Positions 53,355-64,000 of a DNA stretch of 64,000 nucleotides are shown here, in pieces. The DNA is taken from the NCBI RefSeq assembly GCF_009649735.1, contig NZ_WJNH01000015.1:1-64000 (forward strand), given 5' to 3'. The position numbers and the translations under genes are program-made. The notes beneath the pieces were generated by a model. That model was not told the origin of the DNA. It saw only the letters and a list, made by a program, of their open reading frames with translations, and searched no databases. Position 1 is the stretch's first letter, and the number at the start of each line of letters is the position of its first letter. The stretch comes from Salinibacillus xinjiangensis (GTDB taxonomy: Bacteria > Bacillota > Bacilli > Bacillales > Alkalibacillaceae).

Positions 53355-54500
53355 ATGGATATCATTTTACCTGGAAGCACAATTGGAATTATAGGTGGAG
53401 GACAGCTAGGGAGAATGATGGCCGTTGCTGCTAAAGAGATGGGCTACCAAGTTGCGGTGCTCGACCCGACACCAAATTCACCAACTGGCCAGCTGGCAGA
53501 TGTAGAAATCGTGGCACCCTATGACGACTTAGAGGCTGCTAAACAACTTGCAGATGTTAGTGATGTGGTTACATATGAGTTTGAGAATGTGGACTACGAT
53601 GTCCTAACGTGGCTAGAGGATAACGCCAATTTACCTCAAGGCAGTGAGCTTATCCAAGTGACACAGGACCGCGCAAATGAAAAGATTGCGATTGAAAAAA
53701 GTGGAGCAGCGTTTGTGCCTTATCATTTAGTGAATTCTTATGATGAGCTGAAGCAAGCCATAGATAGAATCGGAATACCTAGTGTATTGAAGACACGTAC
53801 TGGGGGTTATGACGGAAAGGGTCAGGTGATGGTGAAATCACAGTCCGATATTCAAGAGGCAGCGAAACTGCTTGAGCAAGGCCCATGTATATTGGAAAAG
53901 TTTATTGATTTTGATAAAGAGATTTCTGTCATTGTCAACCGAAATGGCAAAGGAGAAACAAAGACCTTTCCAGTAGGTGAAAACATTCACCACGAACACA
54001 TTTTACTCCAAACCATTGTGCCGGCCCGGGTTGAACTATCTATCAATGAACGAGCACAACATATTGCAATAGACCTTGCTGAATCTCTTGATATGGTTGG
54101 AACTTTAGGTGTCGAGATGTTTTTAACGAAAGAGGGCCATATTTATCTTAATGAGCTGGCACCTAGGCCACATAATTCAGGGCACTATACCTTGAATGCT
54201 TGTGAGACGACACAATTCCAGCAACATGTTCGTGCAATTTGTCAGTGGCCATTAGGGTCAACGGAATTACAAACCCCAGTCGTCATGATGAATATTTTGG
54301 GCGAGCATGTCGATAAGGTTGTAGCAAATATACCTAATTTCCGTTCTGGTCATTTGCATTTGTATGGAAAAAATGGTGTGAAACCGAAGCGGAAAGTGGG
54401 GCACATAAACGTTACGGGTAGTGAGCTTGTCACTATTCTTGATCACATTACAAGTTTAAATGTTTGGCATATGCAGGACGAAGCTTCAGGCGTGAAATAA
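53355..54500 (+). CDS. purK: 5-(carboxyamino)imidazole ribonucleotide synthase
   Basis: A 381-residue ATP-grasp enzyme making N5-CAIR from AIR, bicarbonate and ATP, the substrate of PurE. GIIGGGQLGRMM begins the N-terminal domain; TRTGGYDGKGQ is the ATP-grasp glycine loop; NELAPRPHNSGHYT closes the active site. ATG 53355 follows AAGGAG and 4 bases after purE. purB, normally next in Bacillus, is not present. Confidence 0.96.
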   Translation: MDIILPGSTIGIIGGGQLGRMMAVAAKEMGYQVAVLDPTPNSPTGQLADVEIVAPYDDLEAAKQLADVSDVVTYEFENVDYDVLTWLEDNANLPQGSELIQVTQDRANEKIAIEKSGAAFVPYHLVNSYDELKQAIDRIGIPSVLKTRTGGYDGKGQVMVKSQSDIQEAAKLLEQGPCILEKFIDFDKEISVIVNRNGKGETKTFPVGENIHHEHILLQTIVPARVELSINERAQHIAIDLAESLDMVGTLGVEMFLTKEGHIYLNELAPRPHNSGHYTLNACETTQFQQHVRAICQWPLGSTELQTPVVMMNILGEHVDKVVANIPNFRSGHLHLYGKNGVKPKRKVGHINVTGSELVTILDHITSLNVWHMQDEASGVK

Positions 54501-54528
54501 TGAGATTGATTTAACGGAGGGGATTCGA

Positions 54529-55248
54529 TTGAAAAAAGAGACCTTAGTTTATGAAGGAAAAGCTAAGCGGCTGTATCAAACAAATCAAAGACATGTGCTA
54601 TGGGTGGAGTATAAGGATAGTGCGACAGCCTTTAACGCTGCTAAAAAAGCAACCATCGATGGGAAAGGCCGTTACAACAATGAAATATCCTCTCTTCTTT
54701 TTCAAAAATTGCACGAAAATGAGGTTCCAAACCACTTTGTTACTCAGATTTCGGCTACAGAGCAATTGGTCGCAGAAACGACAATCATTCCAATAGAGGT
54801 GGTCGTACGAAACATTGTGGCGGGTAGTCTATCCAAACGGATTGGTAAAGAAGAGGGAACAATCCTGCCGAAAGCTATCATTGAATTTTATTATAAGGAC
54901 GATGAATTAGATGACCCGCTTATTAATGAAGATCATATTGACGTCTTGCAATTGGCTACGCCTAGACAACTGGAAGAGATCAAACAATTGGCTTATAAAA
55001 TCAATGATATTTTAATAGCCTCTTTTGACCAGTGTGAAGTAAAGCTGGTGGATTTCAAGCTAGAGTTTGGATTAAACCACCTAGGTAAATTGATTTTAGC
55101 TGATGAAATTTCTCCAGATACCTGTCGTTTATGGGATAAGGCTACAGAACAGAAGCTTGATAAAGATGTGTTTAGAAGAGATATCGGAAGTTTAACCGAT
55201 GCATACGAAGAAATCTTAACGCGATTAAAGGGGGTACATCATGTTTAA
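54529..55248 (+). CDS. purC: SAICAR synthetase
   Basis: A 239-residue enzyme joining CAIR and aspartate with ATP to SAICAR. It has the motifs YEGKAKRLY at residue 6, PIEVVVRNIVAGSL and KLVDFKLEFGL, with LADEISPDTCRLWD downstream. The TTG at 54529 follows ACGGAGGGG. Its product must be cleaved by PurB, which is not encoded in the window. It overlaps purS by 8 bases. Confidence 0.97.
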   Translation: MKKETLVYEGKAKRLYQTNQRHVLWVEYKDSATAFNAAKKATIDGKGRYNNEISSLLFQKLHENEVPNHFVTQISATEQLVAETTIIPIEVVVRNIVAGSLSKRIGKEEGTILPKAIIEFYYKDDELDDPLINEDHIDVLQLATPRQLEEIKQLAYKINDILIASFDQCEVKLVDFKLEFGLNHLGKLILADEISPDTCRLWDKATEQKLDKDVFRRDIGSLTDAYEEILTRLKGVHHV

Positions 55249-55492
55249 AGTAAAGGTTTATGTCACGCTCAAGCAAGGAGTTTTAGATCCTCAAGGGAAG
55301 GCTGTTAAGGGTGCCTTGCACAGTATGGACTTTCAACTGGTTGAAGAGGTGAGAATCGGAAAATATATGGAATTAACCGTTGACCATACAGAAAATGTGG
55401 AGGCTCAAATAGAGGATATGTGTAAGCGACTGTTAGCCAACCCTGTGATGGAAGAGTACAGCTATGAAATTGAGGAGGTCGTCGGGCAATGA
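55241..55492 (+). CDS. purS: FGAM synthase subunit PurS
   Basis: An 83-residue small subunit of the three-part FGAM synthase of Gram-positive bacteria; it bridges PurL and PurQ in ammonia transfer. Family sequence [20 protein letters not shown] and the C-terminal [13 protein letters not shown] are present. It overlaps purC by 8 bases and purQ by 4 (ATGA). Confidence 0.95.
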   Translation: MFKVKVYVTLKQGVLDPQGKAVKGALHSMDFQLVEEVRIGKYMELTVDHTENVEAQIEDMCKRLLANPVMEEYSYEIEEVVGQ

Positions 55493-56175
55493 AGTTTGCG
55501 GTCATCGTTTTTCCAGGTTCCAATTGTGATATCGATATGTACCATGCGATTCAAGATGAATTAGGGGAAGAGGTTTCCTATGTTTCGCATACAGATACGG
55601 ATTTATCTGCCTTTGACGGTGTTCTACTTCCAGGTGGATTCTCCCATGGGGATTACTTACGGTCGGGAGCGATTGCTCGGTTTGCCCCTATTATGACAGC
55701 GGTCAAGGAGGCTGCCCAATCGGGTAAACCTGTACTTGGTGTTTGTAATGGATTTCAAATATTACTAGAAACAGGATTACTACCTGGAGCCATGAAACAA
55801 AATCGTGATTTAAAATTCATGTGCCGTCCTACCAAACTACGAGTCGAAACCAATCACACCATGTTTACATCTCTGTATGAGGTAGGAGAACAGATTACAA
55901 TTCCTATTGCTCACGGAGAGGGAAACTATGACTGCGATGAACAAACCTTGCAAGCCATGAAGCAACATAACCAAATTGTTTTTCGTTATGTCGGCGACAA
56001 CCCAAATGGCTCAAAGGACGATATTGCTGGCGTTATCAATAAACAAGGAAATGTCCTTGGTATGATGCCACACCCGGAACGAGCTGTAAGTAATTTGCTA
56101 GGTAGTGAGGATGGACTTCGTTTATTTCAATCGATTTTAAAGCACTGGAGGGAAAAACATGTCATTACTTCTTGA
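55489..56175 (+). CDS. purQ: FGAM synthase subunit PurQ (glutaminase)
   Basis: A 228-residue class I glutamine amidotransferase that supplies ammonia to PurL. The nucleophile cysteine is in [12 protein letters not shown] (near residue 86), and the His-Glu part of the triad is in MMPHPERAV near 195. FPGSNCDID marks the N-terminus. It overlaps purS by 4 and purL by 17 bases. Confidence 0.96.
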   Translation: MKFAVIVFPGSNCDIDMYHAIQDELGEEVSYVSHTDTDLSAFDGVLLPGGFSHGDYLRSGAIARFAPIMTAVKEAAQSGKPVLGVCNGFQILLETGLLPGAMKQNRDLKFMCRPTKLRVETNHTMFTSLYEVGEQITIPIAHGEGNYDCDEQTLQAMKQHNQIVFRYVGDNPNGSKDDIAGVINKQGNVLGMMPHPERAVSNLLGSEDGLRLFQSILKHWREKHVITS

Positions 56176-58381
56176 GCCAAATACATCGGATATTAAGGAC
56201 CAACAGCTATACCTGCAAATGGGATTAAGTGAACAAGAATTTCTAAAAGTTGAAGAAATTTTAGGGAGAACACCGAACTATACAGAGCTTGGTCTTTTTT
56301 CGGTTATGTGGTCGGAGCACTGTAGCTATAAAACGTCAAAGCCAGTTTTGAAGAAATTCCCAACGGAGGGGAAACGAGTCATACAAGGACCTGGTGAAGG
56401 AGCGGGGATAGTAGATATCGATGACGAGCAAGCGGTTGTGTTCAAAATTGAAAGCCATAACCATCCTTCAGCCATTGAACCATATCAAGGGGCAGCAACT
56501 GGCGTAGGTGGAATTATTCGAGATGTTTTCTCTATGGGAGCACGGCCAATTGCGTTATTAAACTCTCTTCGATTTGGCAACCTTAATACGCCAAGAGGCA
56601 AGTATTTGTTTGAAGAAGTAGTGGCTGGCATAGCGGGATATGGAAATTGTATTGGCATCCCGACGGTTGGAGGCGAAATCCAATTTGATGATTGCTATCA
56701 AGGGAATCCACTTGTAAATGCCATGTGTGTAGGATTAATCAATCACGAGGATATTCAAAAAGGGCAAGCAAAAGGAATTGGGAATACCGTCATGTACGTC
56801 GGGGCAGCTACAGGTTCCGATGGCATTCATGGTGCAACTTTCGCTTCAGATGAGTTAACCGAAGAATCGGCAGAAGACCGTCCTGCTGTGCAGGTAGGGG
56901 ATCCTTTTATGGAAAAGCTTCTGCTTGAGGCATGTTTGGAGCTCATTCAATCCGATGCCCTTGTTGGGATTCAGGATATGGGAGCTGCTGGGTTAACCTC
57001 GTCAGCTAGTGAAATGGCGAGTAAGGCTGGAACGGGAATTGAATTAAATTTAGATGAAGTCCCACAGCGAGAGCTGAATATGACCCCATATGAAATGATG
57101 CTTTCTGAGTCCCAAGAACGAATGTTAGTCGTTATTCAGAAAGGCAGAGAACAAGAAATTATCGATTTGTTTAAAAAATACGACTTGGAAGCGAAGTCAG
57201 TAGGTACGGTTACAGATGATCAACGGTTTCGTCTTTATCATAAAGGAGAGCTTGTGGCTGATGTTCCTGTGGACGCATTAGCAGAGGATGCACCTGTCTA
57301 TCATTTGCCTTCTAAGGAACCGGAAATGTACCGCAACATGCAAAATATGGAGCTGCCATTACCCGAGGTTACAAACTACAAGGAAACCTTACTCAATATT
57401 CTAAAACAGCCGACGATTGCGAGTAAAGAGTGGGTGTTTGATCAGTATGACTACATGGTGAGAACCAACACAGTGGTGGCTCCGGGGTCTGATGCTGCGG
57501 TGTTACGAATTCGAGGAACGAATAAAGCTCTAGCCATGACCACAGATTGTAATTCACGCTACCTTTATCTAGATCCTGAAGAGGGTGGAAAGATTGCAGT
57601 CGCAGAGGCAGCTCGAAACATTGTTTGTTCCGGGGCAGAGCCATTAGCTATTACAGACGGCATTAATTTTGGAAACCCGGAAAAACCAGAAGTATTTTGG
57701 CAATTGGAAAAAGCAACGGATGGAATGAGCGAAGCGTGTTCTGTGCTTAGTACACCTGTCATTGGTGGAAATGTTTCCTTATATAACGAAACCAAAGGAA
57801 AGGCTGTCTTTCCAACTCCTGTCGTCGGAATGGTCGGACTGGTCCACGATTTAGCTCATGTGACCACACAATCCTTTAAACAGGCTGGTGACTTGGTTTA
57901 TGTGATTGGGGAATCGAAGCCTGAGTTTGGTGGTAGTGAGCTACAAAATTTATTAGATGGCGAATATAAAGGGAAAGCACCTGCAATTGATTTAGACGTA
58001 GAGATGAAGCGCCAAAAGGGATTACTTCAGGCTATCCAATCTCAGCTCGTTTCTTCTGCTCATGACCTTTCAGAAGGGGGATTGGCTGTTGCCTTAGCTG
58101 AATGCTTGATGGATGCAGAAGCACTAGGGGTGAACGTGAGCATTGAAAGTGATGCTGTTACGGAATTGTTTAGTGAAACCCAGTCTCGCTTTCTAGTTAC
58201 AGTTAAACCTGATAAGAAGGAAGAGTTTGAGCGAATTGTAGCGGATGCTGAGCTGATTGGAGAGGTAACGAGCACTGAAGAGATGATAGTTAGTGACAGA
58301 GAGGAAAATACTGTGATTCATGCAGGTGTGAAGGAATTACGAACTGCCTGGAAAGGAGCCATTCCATGCTTGCTGAAATGA
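56159..58381 (+). CDS. purL: FGAM synthase subunit PurL
   Basis: A 740-residue synthetase subunit of the small PurL type, which needs PurS and PurQ. It uses ATP to convert FGAR to FGAM. Typical blocks are [19 protein letters not shown] near residue 42, [34 protein letters not shown] and [15 protein letters not shown]. It overlaps purQ by 17 and purF by 16 bases, which suggests tightly coupled translation. Confidence 0.97.
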   Translation: MSLLLEPNTSDIKDQQLYLQMGLSEQEFLKVEEILGRTPNYTELGLFSVMWSEHCSYKTSKPVLKKFPTEGKRVIQGPGEGAGIVDIDDEQAVVFKIESHNHPSAIEPYQGAATGVGGIIRDVFSMGARPIALLNSLRFGNLNTPRGKYLFEEVVAGIAGYGNCIGIPTVGGEIQFDDCYQGNPLVNAMCVGLINHEDIQKGQAKGIGNTVMYVGAATGSDGIHGATFASDELTEESAEDRPAVQVGDPFMEKLLLEACLELIQSDALVGIQDMGAAGLTSSASEMASKAGTGIELNLDEVPQRELNMTPYEMMLSESQERMLVVIQKGREQEIIDLFKKYDLEAKSVGTVTDDQRFRLYHKGELVADVPVDALAEDAPVYHLPSKEPEMYRNMQNMELPLPEVTNYKETLLNILKQPTIASKEWVFDQYDYMVRTNTVVAPGSDAAVLRIRGTNKALAMTTDCNSRYLYLDPEEGGKIAVAEAARNIVCSGAEPLAITDGINFGNPEKPEVFWQLEKATDGMSEACSVLSTPVIGGNVSLYNETKGKAVFPTPVVGMVGLVHDLAHVTTQSFKQAGDLVYVIGESKPEFGGSELQNLLDGEYKGKAPAIDLDVEMKRQKGLLQAIQSQLVSSAHDLSEGGLAVALAECLMDAEALGVNVSIESDAVTELFSETQSRFLVTVKPDKKEEFERIVADAELIGEVTSTEEMIVSDREENTVIHAGVKELRTAWKGAIPCLLK

Positions 58382-59799
58382 GAGGATTAAATGAAGAATG
58401 CGGCGTATTTGGGGTCTATGGTCATCGTGATGCGGCTCAATTAGCCTATTACGGGTTACATAGTCTTCAGCATCGTGGCCAAGAAGGAGCAGGGATTGTC
58501 GTTTCGGATCAAGTAGGAATGAAGCAAACCAAAGGGGAAGGGTTAGTCACGGAGGTTTTCCAAGAGGATACTTTGGAAAAATTAACGGGTCACGCCGCTA
58601 TTGGTCATGTACGGTATTCCACTGCAGGTGGGGGAGGATATGTCAATGTGCAACCACTATTCTTCCAAACGCAATCTGAGTCGTTGGCATTGGCTCATAA
58701 CGGCAATCTAACCAATGCCATGGTATTGCGTGAACAACTGGAGAGGGATGGGAGTATTTTTCAAACAACCTCAGATACAGAGGTGCTAGCCCATCTCATT
58801 CGGAAGCATAATTACCTCCCGTTTGAGGATCAAATTAAGCAGTCCTTACCTTACTTAGAGGGCGCCTATGCTTTTGTAATTATGTCTGAGCACCAATTGA
58901 TTGCGGTTTTAGATCCGCTTGGAATGCGGCCTCTTTCCATTGGGAAAATTGATGGATCATGGGTGGTAGCCTCTGAAACGTGTGCTTTTGATGTGATTGG
59001 AGCCGAATATGTTCGTGAAGTAAAACCTGGGGAAATGATTATCATTGATCAGGATGGTTTACGCTCAGAGTTTTTTGCAAAACAAAACGAGCGTGCCATC
59101 TGTTCAATGGAATATGTGTATTTTGCGAGACCCGATAGCAATGTGGATGGGTTCAACATTCATTCCACCCGGAAAATGCTTGGTAAACAATTGGCAAAGG
59201 AAGCATTCGTTGATGCTGATGTGGTTACAGGGGTACCTGATTCTAGTATCTCGGCAGCGATTGGATTTGCAGAAACAGCACAACTCCCATATGAATTAGG
59301 ACTCATCAAAAACCGCTATGTGGGCAGGACCTTTATAAAACCATCTCAGGAGCTTCGGGAAAAAGGGGTTCAAATGAAGCTTTCCCCTGTTCGCAAAATT
59401 GTAGAAGGAAAGCGTGTTGTGATGGTGGATGACTCGATTGTAAGAGGTACGACATCACGTAAAATCGTTCAAATGCTAAGAGATGCTGGGGCAACGGAAG
59501 TCCACGTTAGAATCAGTTCTCCTCCCATTACAAATCCGTGCTATTACGGTATTGATACATCATCATCAGGAGAATTGATAGCTTCATCTAACAGCGTTGA
59601 GGAGATTCGTCAATTAATCGGAGCAGATAGCCTATCCTATTTATCCATTGATGGAATGCTAGAAGCGATTGGACGATCATCTACTATGAAAAACTGCGGA
59701 CAATGTCTCGCATGCTTTACAGGCAACTATCCAACCGAAATCCATGACAATACCATCAGGCCACATGATAAAGAAAACCTAGTCAGCGCCAAATCATAA
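58366..59799 (+). CDS. purF: amidophosphoribosyltransferase
   Basis: A 477-residue committed-step enzyme making phosphoribosylamine from PRPP and glutamine. It has an 11-residue propeptide before Cys12 ([12 protein letters not shown]), the N-terminal glutaminase domain and the PRPP loop [14 protein letters not shown]. The cysteines CGQC and ACFTG near the C-terminus complete the 4Fe-4S site, so this is the iron-sulfur Bacillus type, sensitive to oxygen and to AMP/GMP feedback. Its stop codon lies in the loop of a 7-bp hairpin (59784-59806). Confidence 0.97.
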   Translation: MLAEMRGLNEECGVFGVYGHRDAAQLAYYGLHSLQHRGQEGAGIVVSDQVGMKQTKGEGLVTEVFQEDTLEKLTGHAAIGHVRYSTAGGGGYVNVQPLFFQTQSESLALAHNGNLTNAMVLREQLERDGSIFQTTSDTEVLAHLIRKHNYLPFEDQIKQSLPYLEGAYAFVIMSEHQLIAVLDPLGMRPLSIGKIDGSWVVASETCAFDVIGAEYVREVKPGEMIIIDQDGLRSEFFAKQNERAICSMEYVYFARPDSNVDGFNIHSTRKMLGKQLAKEAFVDADVVTGVPDSSISAAIGFAETAQLPYELGLIKNRYVGRTFIKPSQELREKGVQMKLSPVRKIVEGKRVVMVDDSIVRGTTSRKIVQMLRDAGATEVHVRISSPPITNPCYYGIDTSSSGELIASSNSVEEIRQLIGADSLSYLSIDGMLEAIGRSSTMKNCGQCLACFTGNYPTEIHDNTIRPHDKENLVSAKS

Positions 59800-59847
59800 G
59801 GCGCTGTGATCGTTTGAAGAAACAATTGATAAAGGAGAGCCTTATTT

Positions 59848-60870
59848 ATGGTGAATGCCTATAAACAAGCAGGAGTCGATGTAGAAGCGGGTTACGAGTC
59901 AGTACGGAGAATGAAAAAACACATCCAAAAAACCAATCGTCCTGAAGTATTAGGCGGTCTAGGTGGCTTTGGGGGGATGTTCGACCTTTCCTCGATTAAT
60001 ATGAAGGAGCCCGTTTTAGTATCCGGGACAGATGGCGTGGGAACAAAGCTAAAGCTAGCCTTTCAAATGAAGAAGCACGATACAATTGGCATCGATGTAG
60101 TAGGGATGTGTGTCAATGATATTGTCGCTCAAGGAGCTGCTCCACTATACTTTTTAGATTATCTTGCTTTAGGGAATGCAGCACCCCAAAAGATAGAAGA
60201 AATTGTCAAAGGTGTAGCAGATGGCTGTGTGCAAGCTGGATGTGCTCTTATCGGTGGTGAAACAGCAGAAATGCCAGGTATGTATGATGTGGATGAATAC
60301 GACATTGCTGGGTTTGCTGTAGGTGCAGTAGAAAAATCCAATATCATCACCGGGGATGCAATAGAAAAAGGGGATCTGTTGATTGGATTATCTTCAAATG
60401 GAGTTCATAGCAACGGATTTTCCTTAATTAGAAAAATTCTAGAAGAAAATCGAATAAACTTAGAAGATCAAAGCTCTGACCTAGGGAAGACAGTTGGCGA
60501 GGCTTTACTAACACCAACGCGAATTTATGTAAAATCGGTGCTAAATCTAGTAAAACGATTTAAAATAGAGGGAATCGCTCATATAACTGGAGGCGGATTT
60601 CATGAAAATATCCCTCGCATGCTACCAGCTGGATTAGGGGCTCACATTAACCTTTCAGCCTGGAAGCGTCCGGCTATTTTTGATTTCATCATGAAAAATG
60701 GCCAGCTATCACAAAAAGAAATGTTTCATGTGTTTAATATGGGCATTGGCATGGTGCTATGTGTTAAGCCCTCAATCGCTGATGATGTGATAGCCCAACT
60801 CTCTAGTGAAGGGGAGAAAGCATACGTCATAGGAAAAATTTCGGATGAGAGTGGGGTTCATTTTGAATAA
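59848..60870 (+). CDS. purM: AIR synthetase
   Basis: A 340-residue ATP-dependent cyclo-ligase converting FGAM to AIR. It is a PurM/PurL-fold protein with [27 protein letters not shown] and [30 protein letters not shown] precedes ATG 59848. It overlaps purN by 8 bases when the TTG at 60863 is used. Confidence 0.97.
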   Translation: MVNAYKQAGVDVEAGYESVRRMKKHIQKTNRPEVLGGLGGFGGMFDLSSINMKEPVLVSGTDGVGTKLKLAFQMKKHDTIGIDVVGMCVNDIVAQGAAPLYFLDYLALGNAAPQKIEEIVKGVADGCVQAGCALIGGETAEMPGMYDVDEYDIAGFAVGAVEKSNIITGDAIEKGDLLIGLSSNGVHSNGFSLIRKILEENRINLEDQSSDLGKTVGEALLTPTRIYVKSVLNLVKRFKIEGIAHITGGGFHENIPRMLPAGLGAHINLSAWKRPAIFDFIMKNGQLSQKEMFHVFNMGIGMVLCVKPSIADDVIAQLSSEGEKAYVIGKISDESGVHFE

Positions 60871-61453
60871 CAAGATCAAAATTGCTGTTTTCGCCTCTGG
60901 TTCAGGTAGTAATTTTCAGTCGATTGTGGACTCAGGCCATTCAGCATATGAAGTCGTTCTTTTAGTTTGTGACCGTCCTCAGGCAAAGGCTATCGACCGT
61001 GCAAAAAAGGCTGGTATCGATTCCTTCGTCTTTCAACCAAAGCAATATCCGAACAAGCAGGTTTTTGAGAGGGAGATTGTGCAGCACTTGAAGGAAAAAC
61101 AAGTTGGGTTTATTGCATTAGCAGGTTATATGAGGTTGATTGGCCCGACTCTCTTAACGGAATATGAAGGGAAAATCATCAATATCCATCCCTCCCTTTT
61201 GCCTGCATTCCCTGGAAAGGATGCAGTAGGCCAGGCACTTGCCAAGCAGGTAAAGGTAACAGGTGTGACTGTTCATTTTATTGATGAGGGGATGGACACA
61301 GGTCCCATTATTGCGCAGGAACCTATCTATGTACATAACAAGGACACAAAAGAGACGTTACAACAGAAAATTCATCAGATTGAGCATCAATTATATCCAG
61401 AAGTGATTCAAGATTTATGCTTAACCATCGGGAAGGAGACGATCAAAAAATGA
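60863..61453 (+). CDS. purN: glycinamide ribonucleotide formyltransferase
   Basis: A 196-residue enzyme transferring formyl from 10-formyl-THF to [15 protein letters not shown] begins the fold; the catalytic Asn-His-Asp set is in [14 protein letters not shown] and [10 protein letters not shown]. The frame opens at ATG 60845; GTGGGG near 60850-60855 and the family start support the TTG at 60863. The end overlaps purH (ATGA). Confidence 0.94.
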   Translation: MNNKIKIAVFASGSGSNFQSIVDSGHSAYEVVLLVCDRPQAKAIDRAKKAGIDSFVFQPKQYPNKQVFEREIVQHLKEKQVGFIALAGYMRLIGPTLLTEYEGKIINIHPSLLPAFPGKDAVGQALAKQVKVTGVTVHFIDEGMDTGPIIAQEPIYVHNKDTKETLQQKIHQIEHQLYPEVIQDLCLTIGKETIKK

Positions 61454-62988
61454 CCAAGAGAAGAGCTCTAATTAGTGTGTCTAATAAGGAAGGAATCAGT
61501 GAGTTTGCCAAAGCCCTTCAGGAACAAGGAATTGAAATTGTTTCAACCGGAGGAACACAAAAGCTACTAAAAGAAGAAGGAATTGATGTTGTAGGTATTT
61601 CAGAGGTAACAGGCTTTCCTGAAATACTTGATGGACGTGTCAAAACTTTACATCCCCATGTTCACGCTGGACTACTCGCTGTTCGTGATGATGAAAAGCA
61701 TCAAGAGCAGTTAAAGGACTTAAATATTGGAACCATTGACTTTGTGGTGGTGAATCTTTATCCGTTTAAGGAAACCATTTCTAAACCAGATGTAACCTTT
61801 GAGGATGCCATTGAGAACATTGATATTGGTGGGCCTACTATGCTACGTTCAGCTGCCAAAAATCATAATGACGTTACTGTCGTTGTTGATCCCGAGGATT
61901 ACGAAAAGGTAGTCAATGAAATTCAGACTAATGGGGATGTTTCAGAGAGCCTTAAAAGGCAATTAGCTGCAAAAGTATTTAGACATACTGCCCATTATGA
62001 TGCACTAATTGCTCAGTACTTAAGTGAACAGGTTCAAGAGGAGTCGCCAGAGGTTTTCACGGTTACTTATGAAAAGAAACAAAATTTACGTTATGGGGAA
62101 AATCCGCATCAAAAAGCAACATTCTATCAGGAATCATTACCTGTAAAGGCCTCCATTGCAGCCGCCAAACAGTTAAATGGAAAAGAACTATCCTATAACA
62201 ATATTCACGATGCAGATGCCGCCTTATCGATTGTAAAGGAATTTGATAAACCAGCAGTGGTAGCGGTAAAACATATGAATCCATGTGGGGTTGGAGTAGG
62301 TGAAGACATTGAAGAGGCATATGATCGGACGTATGAGGCGGATTCGAAGTCTATCTTTGGTGGAATTGTTGCTACTAACCGCGAAATCGATGAAGCAACA
62401 GCACTTAAAATGAAGGAAATCTTTTTGGAAATCATTATAGCTCCATCCTTTACACAAGCGGCTTTAGATGTTTTAACAAGCAAGAAAAACCTACGTCTCT
62501 TAACCATTGACCAAACAGATGAACAGGAGACGAAGAAACAGCTTACATCTGTACATGGTGGACTATTGGTACAGGATGAGGATACCTATTCCTTTGATGA
62601 TGCAACGATTTCGATTCCAACTAAAAGAGAGCCAACAGAGAAGGAATGGAAGGATTTAAAACTAGCGTGGCAAGTGGTCAAGCACGTAAAATCCAATGCC
62701 ATTTTACTAGCGAAAGACCAAATGACAATTGGAGTTGGTGCTGGTCAGATGAATCGTGTGGGTGCAGCTGAAATTGCAATTGAACAGGCGGGTGAAAAAG
62801 CTCAGGGCTCTAGCCTAGCATCTGATGCCTTTTTTCCGATGGATGATACGGTTGAAGCAGCAGCAAAAGCGGGCATTACAGCAATTATCCAACCTGGAGG
62901 CTCCATTCGTGATGAGGACTCCATTAAAAAATGCGATGAATATGGCATTACGATGGTATTTACCGGCGTACGGCATTTCAAACATTAA
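61450..62988 (+). CDS. purH: bifunctional AICAR formyltransferase/IMP cyclohydrolase
   Basis: A 512-residue enzyme for the last two steps to IMP. The N-terminal cyclohydrolase domain has [13 protein letters not shown] and [17 protein letters not shown]-type sequence. The C-terminal transformylase has [13 protein letters not shown] with the catalytic Lys-His pair and [16 protein letters not shown] 61450 gives exactly the family length; the open frame starts at 61417. Confidence 0.97.
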   Translation: MTKRRALISVSNKEGISEFAKALQEQGIEIVSTGGTQKLLKEEGIDVVGISEVTGFPEILDGRVKTLHPHVHAGLLAVRDDEKHQEQLKDLNIGTIDFVVVNLYPFKETISKPDVTFEDAIENIDIGGPTMLRSAAKNHNDVTVVVDPEDYEKVVNEIQTNGDVSESLKRQLAAKVFRHTAHYDALIAQYLSEQVQEESPEVFTVTYEKKQNLRYGENPHQKATFYQESLPVKASIAAAKQLNGKELSYNNIHDADAALSIVKEFDKPAVVAVKHMNPCGVGVGEDIEEAYDRTYEADSKSIFGGIVATNREIDEATALKMKEIFLEIIIAPSFTQAALDVLTSKKNLRLLTIDQTDEQETKKQLTSVHGGLLVQDEDTYSFDDATISIPTKREPTEKEWKDLKLAWQVVKHVKSNAILLAKDQMTIGVGAGQMNRVGAAEIAIEQAGEKAQGSSLASDAFFPMDDTVEAAAKAGITAIIQPGGSIRDEDSIKKCDEYGITMVFTGVRHFKH

Positions 62989-62997
62989 GGCTATTAG

Positions 62998-64000
<1,003 letters not shown>

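Overview
The window is a contiguous stretch of a low-GC, Gram-positive chromosome of Bacillaceae type. The evidence is gene content and order: a ctsR-mcsA-mcsB-clpC-radA block, sigH, the rpoBC and S10-spc-alpha ribosomal clusters, ecfA1-ecfA2-ecfT, a PurBox and guanine-riboswitch controlled pur operon, AGGAGG-type ribosome binding sites, many TTG/GTG starts and consensus sigma-A promoters. The sporulation sigma factor SigH suggests a spore former. Nearly every gene is on the + strand and is core housekeeping. I see no insertion sequence, prophage, CRISPR array, toxin system or tRNA gene.

Layout. 1-632: 3' end of a 23S rRNA gene, a structured spacer, 5S rRNA and a terminator. 1031-1732: an MgtC/SapB-family membrane protein between the rRNA operon and the heat-shock block. 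2039-8133: ctsR-mcsA-mcsB-clpC (CtsR box in front) and radA. 8367-12216: yacL, a fused ispDF and gltX. 12256-17064: a cysteine T-box followed by cysE-cysS-mrnC-rlmB-rae1, then sigH with its own promoter. 17135-29316: rpmG-secE-nusG-rplK-rplA, rplJL with an L10 leader, a methyltransferase, rpoB and rpoC. 29442-34172: rplGB-rpsL-rpsG-fusA-tuf. 34600-48904: the S10-spc-alpha superoperon through rplQ. 49306-52542: ecfA1-ecfA2-ecfT-truA. 52862-64000: purE-K-C-S-Q-L-F-M-N-H-D, with purD cut by the window edge.

Functionally the window supplies protein quality control (arginine phosphorylation by McsB feeding ClpC), the translation and transcription core, the sigma factor that starts sporulation, isoprenoid and cysteine synthesis, ECF vitamin transport and almost the whole path from PRPP to IMP.

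The unusual signal lies in departures from the standard Bacillus layout, not in an exotic system. ispD and ispF are one reading frame that still carries an internal Shine-Dalgarno and TTG start. disA is missing between radA and yacL. map is missing between adk and the KOW gene. rplM-rpsI are missing after truA, and the pur operon follows directly. purB is missing from the pur operon. Several intergenic regions hold striking RNA or DNA structures: a hairpin between the nusG Shine-Dalgarno and start codon, a long inverted repeat enclosing the rplGB promoter, twin motifs before rplK and rplA, and a hairpin-rich rpoB leader. Gene names come from recognising protein families by eye; no database search was run.
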